From Leptospira jelokensis (GTDB taxonomy: Bacteria > Spirochaetota > Leptospiria > Leptospirales > Leptospiraceae), in NCBI RefSeq assembly GCF_004769635.1, contig NZ_RQGH01000014.1:62001-126000 (forward strand): a DNA stretch of 64,000 nt, written 5' to 3'. The position numbers and the translations under genes are program-made. Positions 55,465 to 64,000 of the stretch are shown here, piece after piece. Every line of letters begins with the position of its first letter. Position 1 is the stretch's first letter. The notes under the pieces were generated by a model. The model made no database searches. It saw only the letters and a list, made by a program, of their open reading frames with translations, and was not told the origin of the DNA.

Positions 55465-56463
55465 TCAAATGTCCCAAAGGTATAAAAACTTTGCGTTGGT
55501 TTCACCACCAAGAAGTTTGTCTGCGATTCCAAATGAAATAGGATTTCCTTTGGCATCTGTTGCTTGGTAAATATTTTCAACAGGAACTTTTCCTCTTTGG
55601 TAGGTTACAATCCGAGGGGAACCTTGTGGATTGCCTTCGTATCTTGGGTGTTTCATGAGTTCGATCACAAAGTTATCAAAGTAACCAATAAAGTCGATCA
55701 TCCCTTCTTTTTGTGCTTGTTCTGCCGTGAATATCCTTCCATCACAAATTTCTTTGAGTCTTGCTTCTGAAACTTTGGGACGTCCTTTTTTAACGACATC
55801 AAAAAAACGGGAATACAAACTATCGATGATGGATTGCAAAATTTTTCTTTGTTCGGATGTCATCTCCGTTGTGGGAGAACCAAGTGCTTTGTTTGGACCA
55901 GAAGTAAAGGATTGGTCTTTGATTCCCAGTTTGTCTAAACCTTCTTTCACATTGATCCCTGACATGATGACCCCTACAGAGCCTGTAACAGTTGTTGGGT
56001 GGGCACCGATGGAATCTGTTGCCATGGCGATGTAGTAGGCACCACTTGCGGCCGTATCCATAAATCCTGCAAAAACAGGGATTCCTTTTCGTTCTTTGAA
56101 TTTTTTGATTTCTTGGTAGATGATGTCACTGGCAGTCACCGTTCCACCAGGTGAATTGATTTTTAAAATCACACCTTTGACATCAGCATCCTTTTCGGCA
56201 CGTTTTAAGGATTCTTTCACTCGGACCACCATGGAGTCGGAGGCTGGTCCAAAAAAGGATGATTTGGATTCATCAGAAATCATCCCTTCGATCGAGATAA
56301 TTACGATTTTTTCTTGATCCTTTCCTGCGATGAGTTTCTCTTCGAATTCAGACTTAGTTGTTGTTGGGAACAAGTTCATACTGTTTCCGATCACACAAGA
56401 TTCTGTAAAAAGAACCGAAAGAAGAACGACTAAACTAAAAAGACCAAACTTTCTTAAAGGCAT
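55465..56463 (-). CDS. sppA: Signal peptide peptidase SppA-type serine protease
   Basis: 332 residues from ATG 56463, with AAAGG at good distance. The signal sequence ends in a lipobox (TESC). The S49 domain has SPGGTVTASD, the nucleophile Ser in DTAASGAYYIA and the general-base Lys in SGPNKALGSP, the Ser-Lys dyad of short SppA. It degrades cleaved signal peptides in the membrane. A TTG-started gene (56519) lies divergent, 55 bases away. Confidence 0.93.
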   Translation of the reverse strand: MPLRKFGLFSLVVLLSVLFTESCVIGNSMNLFPTTTKSEFEEKLIAGKDQEKIVIISIEGMISDESKSSFFGPASDSMVVRVKESLKRAEKDADVKGVILKINSPGGTVTASDIIYQEIKKFKERKGIPVFAGFMDTAASGAYYIAMATDSIGAHPTTVTGSVGVIMSGINVKEGLDKLGIKDQSFTSGPNKALGSPTTEMTSEQRKILQSIIDSLYSRFFDVVKKGRPKVSEARLKEICDGRIFTAEQAQKEGMIDFIGYFDNFVIELMKHPRYEGNPQGSPRIVTYQRGKVPVENIYQATDAKGNPISFGIADKLLGGETNAKFLYLWDI

Positions 56464-56518
56464 ACAAACCTTTCTAAGATCGTAAACTCTGACTTCAATC
56501 ATTTTTGGGAGATAAATC

Positions 56519-57415
56519 TTGCACCAATTGAAAACTAAATATTCTAGTTTTGGGTCAGAACCGACTGGGGGAGGGCAATGGCTCCATTTGCACCTACATT
56601 CTCCCGTAGATGGATCCACAGTTTCTGTTGTTGCAGGCCACAAACCCCCCGACCCATTTTTTGCTTCGGGTTCCTTTTTGATGTTTCCTTGGGTCAACCG
56701 CTTAGAACCCAATCCTTGGGCAAGGGAACCATTTTACCCGAGTGTACACTGGCTTACCGATGGGAATGGGATCTCACTCCATGGTCTCTTTCATAATTTG
56801 CCTCGATTTGTTTTGGAGGAAAAAGAAACGGACCAAAAATCCTTTGTGAAATTTGGAATCGAAATCCCAGAGTCTTGGAAGGGCACCTTACTTTCCAAAA
56901 TCCAAGTGAGAGAGGTCTACGAACTCACGCCAACTGAACTAAAAATCATCTATGAATTGGAAAATCAGTCAAAAGAAGACTTCCCATTTGCTCTCGGAAT
57001 CCATCCGTACTTTCGCTTACACGAAGAGGAAACGATTGATGATTTATTCCTCATTGGTTCCGGATTCCACCAAATCAAATTGGGAGACTATTTATTGCCC
57101 GAACGAGTGTTAACTGAAGAAGTCGTCATCAATTCAGAAATCCCACTCGGTGGAAAAAATTTTGACGATTTGTACGTGGCGAAAGGTGAAGCAGTCCCTT
57201 ATATAGGACTTTTTTCGATGAACAAAAAGGAAAAATTAATCATCAGTGGTGGAAACTTTTACCAAGTGTTCACACCGCAAGATCGAAAGTCCATTGCCAT
57301 CGAACCCATGACAAGCACAGGAAACTTTTTACATTTTCCTGGTGCAAGTCCTAGTATCGTGAAGGCAGAATCCGAAAAAAAAATCGAATTTTCGATTCGT
57401 TTGGATCAATTCTAA
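56519..57415 (+). CDS. Aldose 1-epimerase (galactose mutarotase-like) family protein
   Basis: 298 residues starting at TTG 56519, with GGGAG upstream. The mutarotase layout is visible: FPWVNRLEP near the N-terminus, HGLFHNL with the first catalytic His, GIHPYFRL with the second, and Glu in AIEPMTSTGN. It probably interconverts sugar anomers or acts on a hexose-phosphate, as in YeaD-type proteins. No signal peptide is present. Monocistronic. Confidence 0.88.
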   Translation: MHQLKTKYSSFGSEPTGGGQWLHLHLHSPVDGSTVSVVAGHKPPDPFFASGSFLMFPWVNRLEPNPWAREPFYPSVHWLTDGNGISLHGLFHNLPRFVLEEKETDQKSFVKFGIEIPESWKGTLLSKIQVREVYELTPTELKIIYELENQSKEDFPFALGIHPYFRLHEEETIDDLFLIGSGFHQIKLGDYLLPERVLTEEVVINSEIPLGGKNFDDLYVAKGEAVPYIGLFSMNKKEKLIISGGNFYQVFTPQDRKSIAIEPMTSTGNFLHFPGASPSIVKAESEKKIEFSIRLDQF

Positions 57416-57474
57416 AAAAAATCATTCTCTTTATCGAACAAACTGTCTAAGAAAAAAAAGAGGATAGTCCCCCC

Positions 57475-57684
57475 ATGTCAGATGCACTAGTGAATACTTG
57501 TAAACAGATTAGTAAAAATCTTTTGGAAATCAAATACTTCGCTGAAAAGAAAAACACTAGCCGAACTTCTGTTTACCGAGCCTTACAAGATAAAAAAATC
57601 AATGAGGTGATGATTGGTAAAAATTCAAGATTCATCATTTTAGATGATGCTGCTAAGAAGTGGAAACCTGGTAGACAGGCCTAA
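57475..57684 (+). CDS. Small excisionase-like HTH (HTH_17) DNA-binding protein
   Basis: 69 residues. The centre fits the MerR/excisionase-type winged helix pattern: FAEKKNTSRTSVYRALQDKKINEV, then an IGKNSRF turn and a final amphipathic helix (LDDAAKKW). AAGAGGAT lies upstream of ATG 57475. No integrase, transposase or attachment site is nearby, so it is probably a chromosomal regulator rather than a phage excisionase. The 3' end overlaps the convergent gene by 32 bases. Confidence 0.7.
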   Translation: MSDALVNTCKQISKNLLEIKYFAEKKNTSRTSVYRALQDKKINEVMIGKNSRFIILDDAAKKWKPGRQA

Positions 57685-58483
57685 ATTCGAGTTCTTCCGC
57701 TTTTAAATTGGCAGCAACCCAATTCTCTGTTGGTCCATCGGGCAGAGTTTTCCAAATTTCATCGGGAATCCTTTCTCTAATGGACTTCGGAACCTTTGGT
57801 TGGAATCCAAAATAAGCTAACAAGTATTCGTCTGATTCCTTCTCGAGTAGGTATCCTAAAAAAGAATAGAATACCTTGCCTAAACTTTCGTCAGTGTGTT
57901 TGTCTCTTGTTTGGATATAACACTCCGCAAATTTTGGGTAAGGTGGTTGGAAGGATTTTTGGTGGAATCGGTATTGGATATTTTTTAGGTATGAGATTCT
58001 AAGAATGATGTGTGAAGCATTCTCATGGATTTGGAGATGGCGGGAGGGATCCAAGGTTTCGATCCCTTCCATTTCCAAACTTGCTTTGACCATCACAAGG
58101 TTACCCAAGAGCAATTGGACTGGTTCCTTCCCATAGGTTTTTATTTTTTGCCAAACGGAAATCCGTTTGCTCGGCGATTGTGGGACTGGAAGTTTTTCTC
58201 GTAAAATATTTGTTAGTCGTTCTCTATTTGCCTTCTCAAACCAAGTTGGGAAAAAAAGAACCAAAACTTTGTCCCAGTTTTTTAGTTCCGATTGCAAAGT
58301 AAGAGTGGCTCTGCTATTGCCAAGAGCTTCTGGTTTTGTTTTCCAATCCAAAACCCAAAATGGTCGCAAAAACGAAAGCTTCGTGTTTTCCCATTCGAGG
58401 ATCGTTTCCTTTAATTTTGTCTCTGGGATGGGGAGGTGTTCGAAGGAAATCGTAAGTTCGTAAGTTTTTGGGAATTTCCACAT
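57653..58483 (-). CDS. Conserved-looking hypothetical protein
   Basis: 276 residues from ATG 58483; TTG 58495 is an alternative. No signal peptide, no membrane segment and no motif I recognise. The sequence alternates strands and helices with many aromatic residues, and the first 60 residues look like a beta-strand-rich domain (YELTISFEHLPIP). It overlaps the HTH gene at the 3' end and is divergent from the LOG protein gene. Function unknown. Confidence 0.55.
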   Translation of the reverse strand: MWKFPKTYELTISFEHLPIPETKLKETILEWENTKLSFLRPFWVLDWKTKPEALGNSRATLTLQSELKNWDKVLVLFFPTWFEKANRERLTNILREKLPVPQSPSKRISVWQKIKTYGKEPVQLLLGNLVMVKASLEMEGIETLDPSRHLQIHENASHIILRISYLKNIQYRFHQKSFQPPYPKFAECYIQTRDKHTDESLGKVFYSFLGYLLEKESDEYLLAYFGFQPKVPKSIRERIPDEIWKTLPDGPTENWVAANLKAEELEFRPVYQVSTS

Positions 58484-58517
58484 TTTTAATACCAATCGGT
58501 CGATCTATGATAACAAG

Positions 58518-59282
58518 ATGAATGAATTAGCCTTTGAGAATCAAAGTTTTTTATGGGGGAATGAAGCAGGTCCCGTTCGCATCCTATCCGAGTACCTGCA
58601 CCCCAAGGCAGAATTGAAAGAACATGGGATTACCGATACGATCGTTGTGTTTGGATCTGCAAGGATTCCTTCTCCTGAAACCAAAGGCCAAAACTCCCAT
58701 CTTCCACTTTCCGCTTTAAGCCATTACTATGAAGAAGCCAGAGAATTCTCGAAACTGATCAGCGAATGGGCAGAGGTTTTAAAAAAAGAAATCCCTGATC
58801 GTAACCTCCATATCTGCACGGGTGGGGGGCCTGGGATCATGGAAGCAGGGAACCGAGGGGCAAAAGAAGCAGGGTCCAAATCGGTTGCCCTAAACATCGT
58901 CCTCCCTCACGAACAACAACCGAATCCCTATGTGAACCCAGAACTCACCTTTGAATTCCATTATTTTTTTATGCGAAAACTTTGGTTTATGAAATCCTGC
59001 CGGGGTATGATTGCTTTCCCAGGTGGGTTTGGGACCTTCGATGAATTGTTTGAGACCTTAACCCTTGTCCAAACAGGGAAAAAAAGCCCAATTCCCATTC
59101 TGCTTTATGGAAAAAAATTTTGGTCAGAAGTCATCAATTTCAAAAAATTGGCGGAGATGAGGCTCATATCCGAAGAAGACTTACATCTTTTTGGTTATGC
59201 AGACACTCCCATCGAAGCACTCCGATTCTTTCAGGAAAAGATTCGTTTCGAATTGACCCATTCTGAGGGTACAAAAACATAG
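58518..59282 (+). CDS. LOG family (lysine-decarboxylase-like) nucleotide hydrolase
   Basis: 254 residues with the LOG Rossmann fold: VFGSARIPSPETKG near the N-terminus, then TGGGPGIMEAGNRGA and the PGGFGTFDELFE signature. LOG proteins release bases from nucleoside 5'-monophosphates (cytokinin-type reaction in plants, pyrimidine/purine nucleosidase in bacteria). The N-terminus is longer than the core, with FLWGNEAGPVRILSEYL. It ends 18 bases before rpmB and may be cotranscribed with it. Confidence 0.92.
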   Translation: MNELAFENQSFLWGNEAGPVRILSEYLHPKAELKEHGITDTIVVFGSARIPSPETKGQNSHLPLSALSHYYEEAREFSKLISEWAEVLKKEIPDRNLHICTGGGPGIMEAGNRGAKEAGSKSVALNIVLPHEQQPNPYVNPELTFEFHYFFMRKLWFMKSCRGMIAFPGGFGTFDELFETLTLVQTGKKSPIPILLYGKKFWSEVINFKKLAEMRLISEEDLHLFGYADTPIEALRFFQEKIRFELTHSEGTKT

Positions 59283-59300
59283 CGAAACAAGGTAATAATT

Positions 59301-59591
59301 ATGGCTAGAACATGTGTAGTAACCGGAAAAGGAACAACGGCAGGGAACAACGTATCCCATTCTCATAAAAAGAATCGCCGTATCTGGAAGGTGAATGTGA
59401 TCACAAAGAAAATCTTTTTGGAAGACGAGAACCGTTGGGTCCGCGTTAAGATTTCTACACGTGCTTTGAGAACCCTTCGTAAAAAAGGTTTGAAAGTGGC
59501 AATCAAAGACCACGGCGGTGACATCACTGCCATCACTCCGAAAAAATACGTAGGAATCACACCGAAAGCACAAACGGCACCGACAGCTTAA
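59301..59591 (+). CDS. rpmB: 50S ribosomal protein L28
   Basis: 96 residues starting [20 protein letters not shown], the L28 N-terminus, with [12 protein letters not shown] and the C-terminal [14 protein letters not shown]. The single N-terminal Cys shows it is not a four-Cys zinc form. Upstream AAGGTAATAATT precedes the ATG. It is followed by nth on the same strand. Confidence 0.97.
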   Translation: MARTCVVTGKGTTAGNNVSHSHKKNRRIWKVNVITKKIFLEDENRWVRVKISTRALRTLRKKGLKVAIKDHGGDITAITPKKYVGITPKAQTAPTA

Positions 59592-59617
59592 ACCAACGAT
59601 TTAAGATTGTTTGTGGA

Positions 59618-60259
59618 TTGAAACGATCCAAAAAAACACCAACTACCACCGAAGTTTACCGCCTACTTGAGGCGGAATTCGGTGTCGTGGAAACCCCCCT
59701 CACATTTTCCAAACCATACGAACTGGCGATTGCCGTCATTCTGAGTGCCCAATGCACAGACGAACGTGTGAACCAAGTCACACCCGAACTCTTTCGTACC
59801 TTCCCAACCCTAGAATCCTTTGCCAAAGCACCACTTGCTGCGATTGAAAAAAAAATTTTCTCCACTGGGTTTTATAAAAACAAAGCCAAAAGCATCCAAG
59901 GATTTGCCAAGATGCTTCTCTCTGAATTTGGGGGGGAACTTCCAAGGACCATGGAAGAAGCGATTCGTCTCCCTGGCTTCGGGAGGAAAACCGCAAATGT
60001 AGTGCTTGCAGAAATTTATGGAGTGGTGGAGGGATTTGTGGTGGATACCCATGTAAAACGGCTTACCAAACGCCTCGGGTTTACCAAAAAAAACGATCCC
60101 GTACAAATTGAACGAGAGATGATGAAAATGACCCCTAAGGAAATTTGCCGAAACCTATCTCTTTACCTAATATTTCTCGGTCGTAAGTATTGCCAGGCTC
60201 GCCGTACATATTGTTCGGATTGCCCTCTTTCTTCCCTATGTCCTTCTTATTCGGAATAG
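59618..60259 (+). CDS. nth: Endonuclease III
   Basis: 213 residues from TTG 59618. The helix-hairpin-helix is LPGFGRKTANVVLAE with the catalytic Lys, the catalytic Asp lies in VVDTHVKRL, and the 4Fe-4S cluster site CQARRTYCSDCPLSSLC has the proper C-x6-C-x2-C-x5-C spacing. It removes oxidised pyrimidines from DNA and nicks the AP site. Its last 125 bases overlap an antisense coding sequence. Sure identification; the start is slightly uncertain. Confidence 0.96.
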   Translation: MKRSKKTPTTTEVYRLLEAEFGVVETPLTFSKPYELAIAVILSAQCTDERVNQVTPELFRTFPTLESFAKAPLAAIEKKIFSTGFYKNKAKSIQGFAKMLLSEFGGELPRTMEEAIRLPGFGRKTANVVLAEIYGVVEGFVVDTHVKRLTKRLGFTKKNDPVQIEREMMKMTPKEICRNLSLYLIFLGRKYCQARRTYCSDCPLSSLCPSYSE

Positions 60260-60968
60260 GTTTTTCCAAACCTTCTTCTGTTTCCGATTCCTTTCTCTGT
60301 TTCCAAGAACGATTGCGATCCACTAAATTGATGGATTCCACTTTATAATCCAACCGGATTAGGTTTCGTTTGCGGTAAAACAAATTTAAGGTGCCAAGCC
60401 TTCCATACTCTTTTGGGCATTCAATTTGGTGGACGTTTGCCAGGTAACGAAACCGTGCTTGTGGTTTTTTTTCGACCAGTAAAAAGATGGGAAGGTTTGG
60501 GTCGTTCCTACCTGGGATCATTGGGATTTTGATTTCTTCTTCAGGGCTTACATAGACAATCCAACCATCATAATCTTCTATGTTTTTGGCATTGACAAGG
60601 CCATCAATGGAACCTAAACCCAGTTTGACGGGGCCATGTTCCATCTCAATGGTTTTCGTGAGGTTGAATCCATCAAAAGGAAATTCCAGTGGTTTGTCTT
60701 TGGCACCAAAAGGGTACAACATGTACCCTTTCCCCCGTTTTAAATCCAAATCCATTTTTTCTCTTTCCACAAACCCGAGTAAGGCACTGAGACCCCCTCT
60801 GCCTTCCTCATCCATCTTTGTGAACAGGTCCTTTCCGCAGTGGAAAAACAGGCGGAGTGGCCTGTCTTCCAAACTTTCATGAGAAGATAAAACCGAAATC
60901 GAAAGAAATAATCCAATTGTCAAAATGGATAGGGTGAATCTTCCAAGAAAGGAAAGACGGATATTCAT
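60135..60968 (-). CDS. Exported protein of unknown function, 3' antisense to nth
   Basis: 277 residues with a signal peptide (FTLSILTIGLFLSISVLSS). The mature part is a beta-rich domain of about 200 residues with two cysteines (FFHCGKDL, QIECPKEY), then a Lys/Glu/Asn/Gly-rich tail (from about 218 on). The tail is encoded across the nth 4Fe-4S region on the other strand, which is a long overlap. The tail may be unstructured, so an overlap there costs little. No family is recognised. Confidence 0.65.
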   Translation of the reverse strand: MNIRLSFLGRFTLSILTIGLFLSISVLSSHESLEDRPLRLFFHCGKDLFTKMDEEGRGGLSALLGFVEREKMDLDLKRGKGYMLYPFGAKDKPLEFPFDGFNLTKTIEMEHGPVKLGLGSIDGLVNAKNIEDYDGWIVYVSPEEEIKIPMIPGRNDPNLPIFLLVEKKPQARFRYLANVHQIECPKEYGRLGTLNLFYRKRNLIRLDYKVESINLVDRNRSWKQRKESETEEGLEKPIPNKKDIGKKEGNPNNMYGEPGNTYDREILGKEIGFGKFP

Positions 60969-61061
60969 ATTTTGTGACCTTGGTTCTAAGAACGGAAGAA
61001 TTCGAAACAGAATGAACCAAAAAACCTACCGCCTGTCTAAACTAAGGGCAGAAAGGATGCC

Positions 61062-61973
61062 ATGAACTTCTTCAAAAATCTATTTCTCTACGCTAAAATG
61101 GTTAAATTTTCCCACACACTTTTTGCTTTGCCCTTCGCTGGGATCAGTTTTGTCTTAGCTTACCTAGAATCGAGCCTGGATACAGGAGATTTACTTCGGG
61201 TTGGAGCCCTCATCCTTGTTTGTATGGTGAGTGCACGCAGTGCCGCCATGGGCTTTAACCGGTATGTGGATTCTGAAATTGATGAAAAAAACCCACGCAC
61301 CCAAAATCGGGAAATCCCTGCTGGGAAAATTTCGAAACTATCGGCTCTCCTTTTCATTGGGTTATCGTCATTTATTTTTATCTTTGCCAGTTTCTTTGTA
61401 AACAAACTGGCATTTCTTCTTTCATTCCCGGCACTTTTTATCCTCTTTTTGTACTCACTGACCAAACGTTTCACTTTGTTTTGCCATTTGGTTTTGGGTT
61501 TTGCCATCTCGCTTGCTCCCTTGGGAGCTTGGATTGCCATCACGGAAACCATAAGCCTTGTGCCGATTTTATTTTCTTTTGGACTTTTGTTTCACATAGC
61601 CGCCTTTGACGTGTTATATGCAATCCAAGACATGGACTTTGATACCAAAGAAAATCTGCATAGCATCCCGGCAAAACTAGGAGAAACCAAATCTCGTATC
61701 ATCGCTGTGGTATTACATAGTTTGTCTTTTGTATTTTTTATCTTGGCTGGGATCAGTGCGGAACTTGGGTTTATGTACTTTCTCATCCTTTCTGTGATTG
61801 GAATTTTGGTTTTGTATGAACATAAGATTTCTTACCAATTCAAACGTAAGGACCTACCACTTATTTTTTACCAAATCAATTCTTGGATTAGTGTGGTTTT
61901 ATTTTTAGCCATTCTCTTTGACAAATGGAATGAGTTTTTATTAAAGATATCCTCTGGGATCAGTTTTCGATGA
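61062..61973 (+). CDS. UbiA-family prenyltransferase
   Basis: 303 residues, about eight to nine membrane segments. The two Asp-rich motifs are present: [15 protein letters not shown] and [15 protein letters not shown], which bind the isoprenoid diphosphate with Mg2+. The AGAAAGGA ribosome-binding site supports ATG 61062. It overlaps a UbiX-type gene by four bases, so it most probably belongs to quinone synthesis (4-hydroxybenzoate-type or the futalosine-route MqnP). Which of the two is not decided by sequence here. Confidence 0.92.
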   Translation: MNFFKNLFLYAKMVKFSHTLFALPFAGISFVLAYLESSLDTGDLLRVGALILVCMVSARSAAMGFNRYVDSEIDEKNPRTQNREIPAGKISKLSALLFIGLSSFIFIFASFFVNKLAFLLSFPALFILFLYSLTKRFTLFCHLVLGFAISLAPLGAWIAITETISLVPILFSFGLLFHIAAFDVLYAIQDMDFDTKENLHSIPAKLGETKSRIIAVVLHSLSFVFFILAGISAELGFMYFLILSVIGILVLYEHKISYQFKRKDLPLIFYQINSWISVVLFLAILFDKWNEFLLKISSGISFR

Positions 61974-62566
61974 AACTGGTTGTGGGTCTTGCGGGCGCGA
62001 GTGGTAGCATCTATGCCGCAAGATTTTTAAGAGCTCTTTATGAATTGGATGGGGAAACATATATCACCGCAAGCCCCGCTTCCCTTCGTATCTTTTCAGA
62101 AGAGTATGAAACAAGTGTTAAAACAACCGAAGACATATTGTCCTTTGTGGAAGAAAAGTGGAAACTAAAACCCAAACACAAATTCCATGTGCGTAATTTT
62201 TTTGACATTGGATCAGATATTGCCAGTGGATCCAATGTGTGGGATGCGATGGTTGTCATTCCCTGTAGCATGAAAACTGTGGCTTCGATGTCAGCAGGTC
62301 TTACCGAAAACCTCATTGAACGTGCGGCTGATGTCACTCTGAAAGAAAGAAGAAGACTCATTGTTGTGCCAAGAGAAACTCCTTACAACCGCATCCACCT
62401 TCGTAATCTCTTAGACTTGGATGAAGCCGGTGCCATCATCCTACCTGCATCCCCTGGGTTTTACCAAATGCCAAAAACATTGGATGACTTGGGTGATTTC
62501 ATTGCAGGAAGGATTTTGAATTTACTCGGCCATTCTCAAACCCTTTTCCCTAAGTGGGAGGGGTGA
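61970..62566 (+). CDS. ubiX: UbiX-family flavin prenyltransferase
   Basis: 198 residues starting [19 protein letters not shown], the FMN-binding UbiX signature, with [17 protein letters not shown] and [16 protein letters not shown]. UbiX makes prenylated FMN for UbiD-type decarboxylases. ATGA overlap with the UbiA-type gene. The 3' end overlaps the convergent thioesterase by 17 bases. No UbiD partner is in the window. Confidence 0.94.
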   Translation: MKLVVGLAGASGSIYAARFLRALYELDGETYITASPASLRIFSEEYETSVKTTEDILSFVEEKWKLKPKHKFHVRNFFDIGSDIASGSNVWDAMVVIPCSMKTVASMSAGLTENLIERAADVTLKERRRLIVVPRETPYNRIHLRNLLDLDEAGAIILPASPGFYQMPKTLDDLGDFIAGRILNLLGHSQTLFPKWEG

Positions 62567-62963
62567 AGTTACGAAAGTAGGCTGTCGGTTTCCCATTCTC
62601 ACCTAAGCATACGTAGGTGATGTCACTTTCAATCACAGCAGACATTTTTCCCGTTTGTGGGTTGTTTGTGATGGCGAGGGTTCTGGAAGTGACCGAAGAT
62701 TTTCCATATTTTACAATTTTTCCGTAAATTTGGATGATGTCACCTGCCCGGGCAGGGGAACGGAACACCACATTGTCCATACTCATGGTCACAATGTTTG
62801 TGTAACGGATTTTGTTCATCACATACATTGCCATCCCTTCATCAATCCAGGAGAGCATTTTCCCTCCAAAAAGATTGTTATGGTAGTTTAAATCGTCTGG
62901 TTGGACCAAGTGTTGGGTGACAAGTTCCATATCCAGGAGTTTGTTCTGAATTGTCTCGACCAT
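62550..62963 (-). CDS. Hotdog-fold acyl-CoA thioesterase
   Basis: 137 residues from ATG 62963 ([10 protein letters not shown]); the longer frame to 63047 would enter the pyrB promoter and start. The YciA/BFIT-type pattern is clear: [21 protein letters not shown] with the catalytic Asp/Glu region, then [19 protein letters not shown]. It hydrolyses acyl-CoA in the cytoplasm. It is divergent from pyrB, with 66 bases between the starts. Confidence 0.92.
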   Translation of the reverse strand: MVETIQNKLLDMELVTQHLVQPDDLNYHNNLFGGKMLSWIDEGMAMYVMNKIRYTNIVTMSMDNVVFRSPARAGDIIQIYGKIVKYGKSSVTSRTLAITNNPQTGKMSAVIESDITYVCLGENGKPTAYFRNFTPPT

Positions 62964-63029
62964 AAATACCAAAAAATATGTTTTCGATTTATTCGATACC
63001 AAAAACCCTAGAGAAAAGATTTCCGATCT

Positions 63030-63962
63030 ATGTACGCATACTCCCACAAAAACATCCTAGACACCCTACAATTTTCCAAAGAAGACCTCAATTTCTTAAT
63101 CGAAAAAACAAACCGAATGAGTGTGTTACACGAAACGGGAGAAGCGTTTGGAATCCTCCATGGAAAACTCCTTGCCTCCCTCTTTTTTGAAGCGAGTACC
63201 CGAACCAGGATGAGTTTTGAAGCGGCAATGGAAAGGCTCGGGGGCAGGCTCATTTCCACTGTGGGGTTTCAGTTTTCTTCCATTTCGAAGGGAGAAACTC
63301 TCTATGATACCATGAAGATGATCGAGGCCTATGTCGATATCGCTGTCATCCGCCACCCCGTGGAAGGATCCTCTCGGATTGCTGCAGGTGCTGTGAACAT
63401 CCCTGTGATCAATGCAGGGGATGGGGCAGGGCAACACCCCACACAGGCCCTTCTCGATTTGTATACCATCGTTTCTGAAAAAAAGAAAATTGATGGCCTA
63501 AACATTGCCTTTATTGGGGACCTAAAGTATGGTCGCACCATCCATTCTCTTATCAACCTACTCAGGCATTACCCAGTGCATTTGTACCTGATTAGCCCCG
63601 AAGAACTCAAACTCCCAGATAAGTACAAAAAGAACTTAGAAGGTTTTCCCATGACTTGGGAGGAAACCACAGACATCAAAGCGATTTGGGATGCTGATGT
63701 TGCCTATGTCACAAGGATCCAAGAAGAAAGATTCCCTGACCATAGGGAGTATGAAAAACTAAAAGATATTTATAAAGTGAATAAAGAGTTAGTCCTTGCC
63801 TCCAAAAAAGACACAACCATCCTCCACCCACTCCCTCGGGTGAACGAACTTTCCACGGATGTGGATGATTTGCCAAACGCAGCTTACTTCCGTCAGGCGA
63901 AGTATGGAGTGGTTGTGAGAATGGTTTTACTTTGCTTAAGCCTTGGAGTCAATTTTGACTAA
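63030..63962 (+). CDS. pyrB: Aspartate carbamoyltransferase catalytic chain
   Basis: 310 residues, normal length. The carbamoyl-phosphate motif is [13 protein letters not shown]; later [24 protein letters not shown] and [24 protein letters not shown] complete the ATCase pattern. It makes N-carbamoyl-aspartate in pyrimidine synthesis. No pyrI regulatory gene is visible within the window; the next gene starts inside its stop. Confidence 0.97.
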   Translation: MYAYSHKNILDTLQFSKEDLNFLIEKTNRMSVLHETGEAFGILHGKLLASLFFEASTRTRMSFEAAMERLGGRLISTVGFQFSSISKGETLYDTMKMIEAYVDIAVIRHPVEGSSRIAAGAVNIPVINAGDGAGQHPTQALLDLYTIVSEKKKIDGLNIAFIGDLKYGRTIHSLINLLRHYPVHLYLISPEELKLPDKYKKNLEGFPMTWEETTDIKAIWDADVAYVTRIQEERFPDHREYEKLKDIYKVNKELVLASKKDTTILHPLPRVNELSTDVDDLPNAAYFRQAKYGVVVRMVLLCLSLGVNFD

Positions 63963-64000
63963 AAAAATTTGGACTTTGGAAGAGGCAAGGGAAGTCCTTC
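63955..64000 (+). CDS. DUF2203-like protein, N-terminus only
   Basis: A TTG at 63955, overlapping the pyrB stop, opens a frame that stays open to the window end. The 15 visible codons read [14 protein letters not shown] after the start, which matches the N-terminal pattern (TLEEAxxxLP) of DUF2203 proteins. The rest lies outside. Identification is tentative because so little is present. Confidence 0.5.
   Translation, partial: MTKKIWTLEEAREVL

Noticed and set aside
57475..57684. Prophage or integron remnant around the excisionase-like gene
   Set aside because: No integrase, attachment repeats, or shift in gene content on either side; neighbours are chromosomal metabolic genes.
1..64000. CRISPR arrays, tRNA or rRNA genes, insertion sequences
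   Set aside because: No regularly spaced repeats, tRNA-like cloverleaf pattern with CCA-proximal GGTTCRANYC arm, rRNA segments or transposase motifs were noticed on reading either strand.

Overview
The window looks like a chromosomal segment of a Leptospira, most probably from the saprophytic (L. biflexa-like) side of the genus. This is inferred from the low-to-moderate GC (about 40 % by eye), very dense packing, many TTG/GTG starts, many spirochaete-style lipoproteins, and family content typical of leptospires: Tat genes beside a SpoIIE-like protein, class III cyclases, FecR/DUF4384 exported proteins, and a very long exported protein. I see no rRNA, tRNA, CRISPR, IS element or prophage.

Layout. 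1-1802: end of clpP and clpX. 1810-2592: a metallo-beta-lactamase with a complete B1-type zinc ligand set. 2569-4724 (minus): tatA, tatC and a degenerate SpoIIE-like membrane protein. 4748-8671: a hybrid sensor kinase, an alpha/beta hydrolase, and a PCu(A)C-Sco copper-delivery pair. 8642-13784: M3 oligopeptidase, DCC thiol protein, a GT39-like membrane glycosyltransferase and a membrane-anchored PHP protein. 13982-17077 (minus): a four-gene operon of exported proteins (FecR, DUF4384, a small lipoprotein, an unknown protein).

17200-35352 (plus) is the most unusual part. Ten genes are linked almost throughout by stop/start overlaps: a TolC-like outer-membrane protein, three lipoproteins, an integral membrane protein, an HlyD-type adaptor, two divergent RND subunits, a 1963-residue exported protein with a papain-like (NlpC/P60-like) C-terminus, and a Cys-rich lipoprotein overlapping its end. 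I read this as a dedicated RND-type envelope machine with its own giant substrate or partner, possibly a toxin/immunity-like pair. The function is inference.

35375-49092 is mostly envelope and metabolic: a class III cyclase translationally coupled to a GH5 endoglycoceramidase-like enzyme, an O-antigen-ligase-like protein, GT4 and GT9 glycosyltransferases, a DUF4254 protein, an NRDE protein, and a rhomboid-lplA-glyA operon. 49157-53281: an MBL-fold protein, a class A PBP, and a small exported protein behind a textbook sigma-54 promoter. 53340-64000: an MBOAT acyltransferase with a lipoprotein, SppA, an aldose-epimerase-like protein, an excisionase-like HTH protein, a LOG protein, rpmB, nth, a UbiA/UbiX pair, a thioesterase, pyrB and the start of a DUF2203 gene.

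Convergent neighbours repeatedly overlap at their 3' ends (7 cases, up to 125 nt), so little sequence is noncoding. The only gene-free stretch above about 300 bases is 52528-52840.
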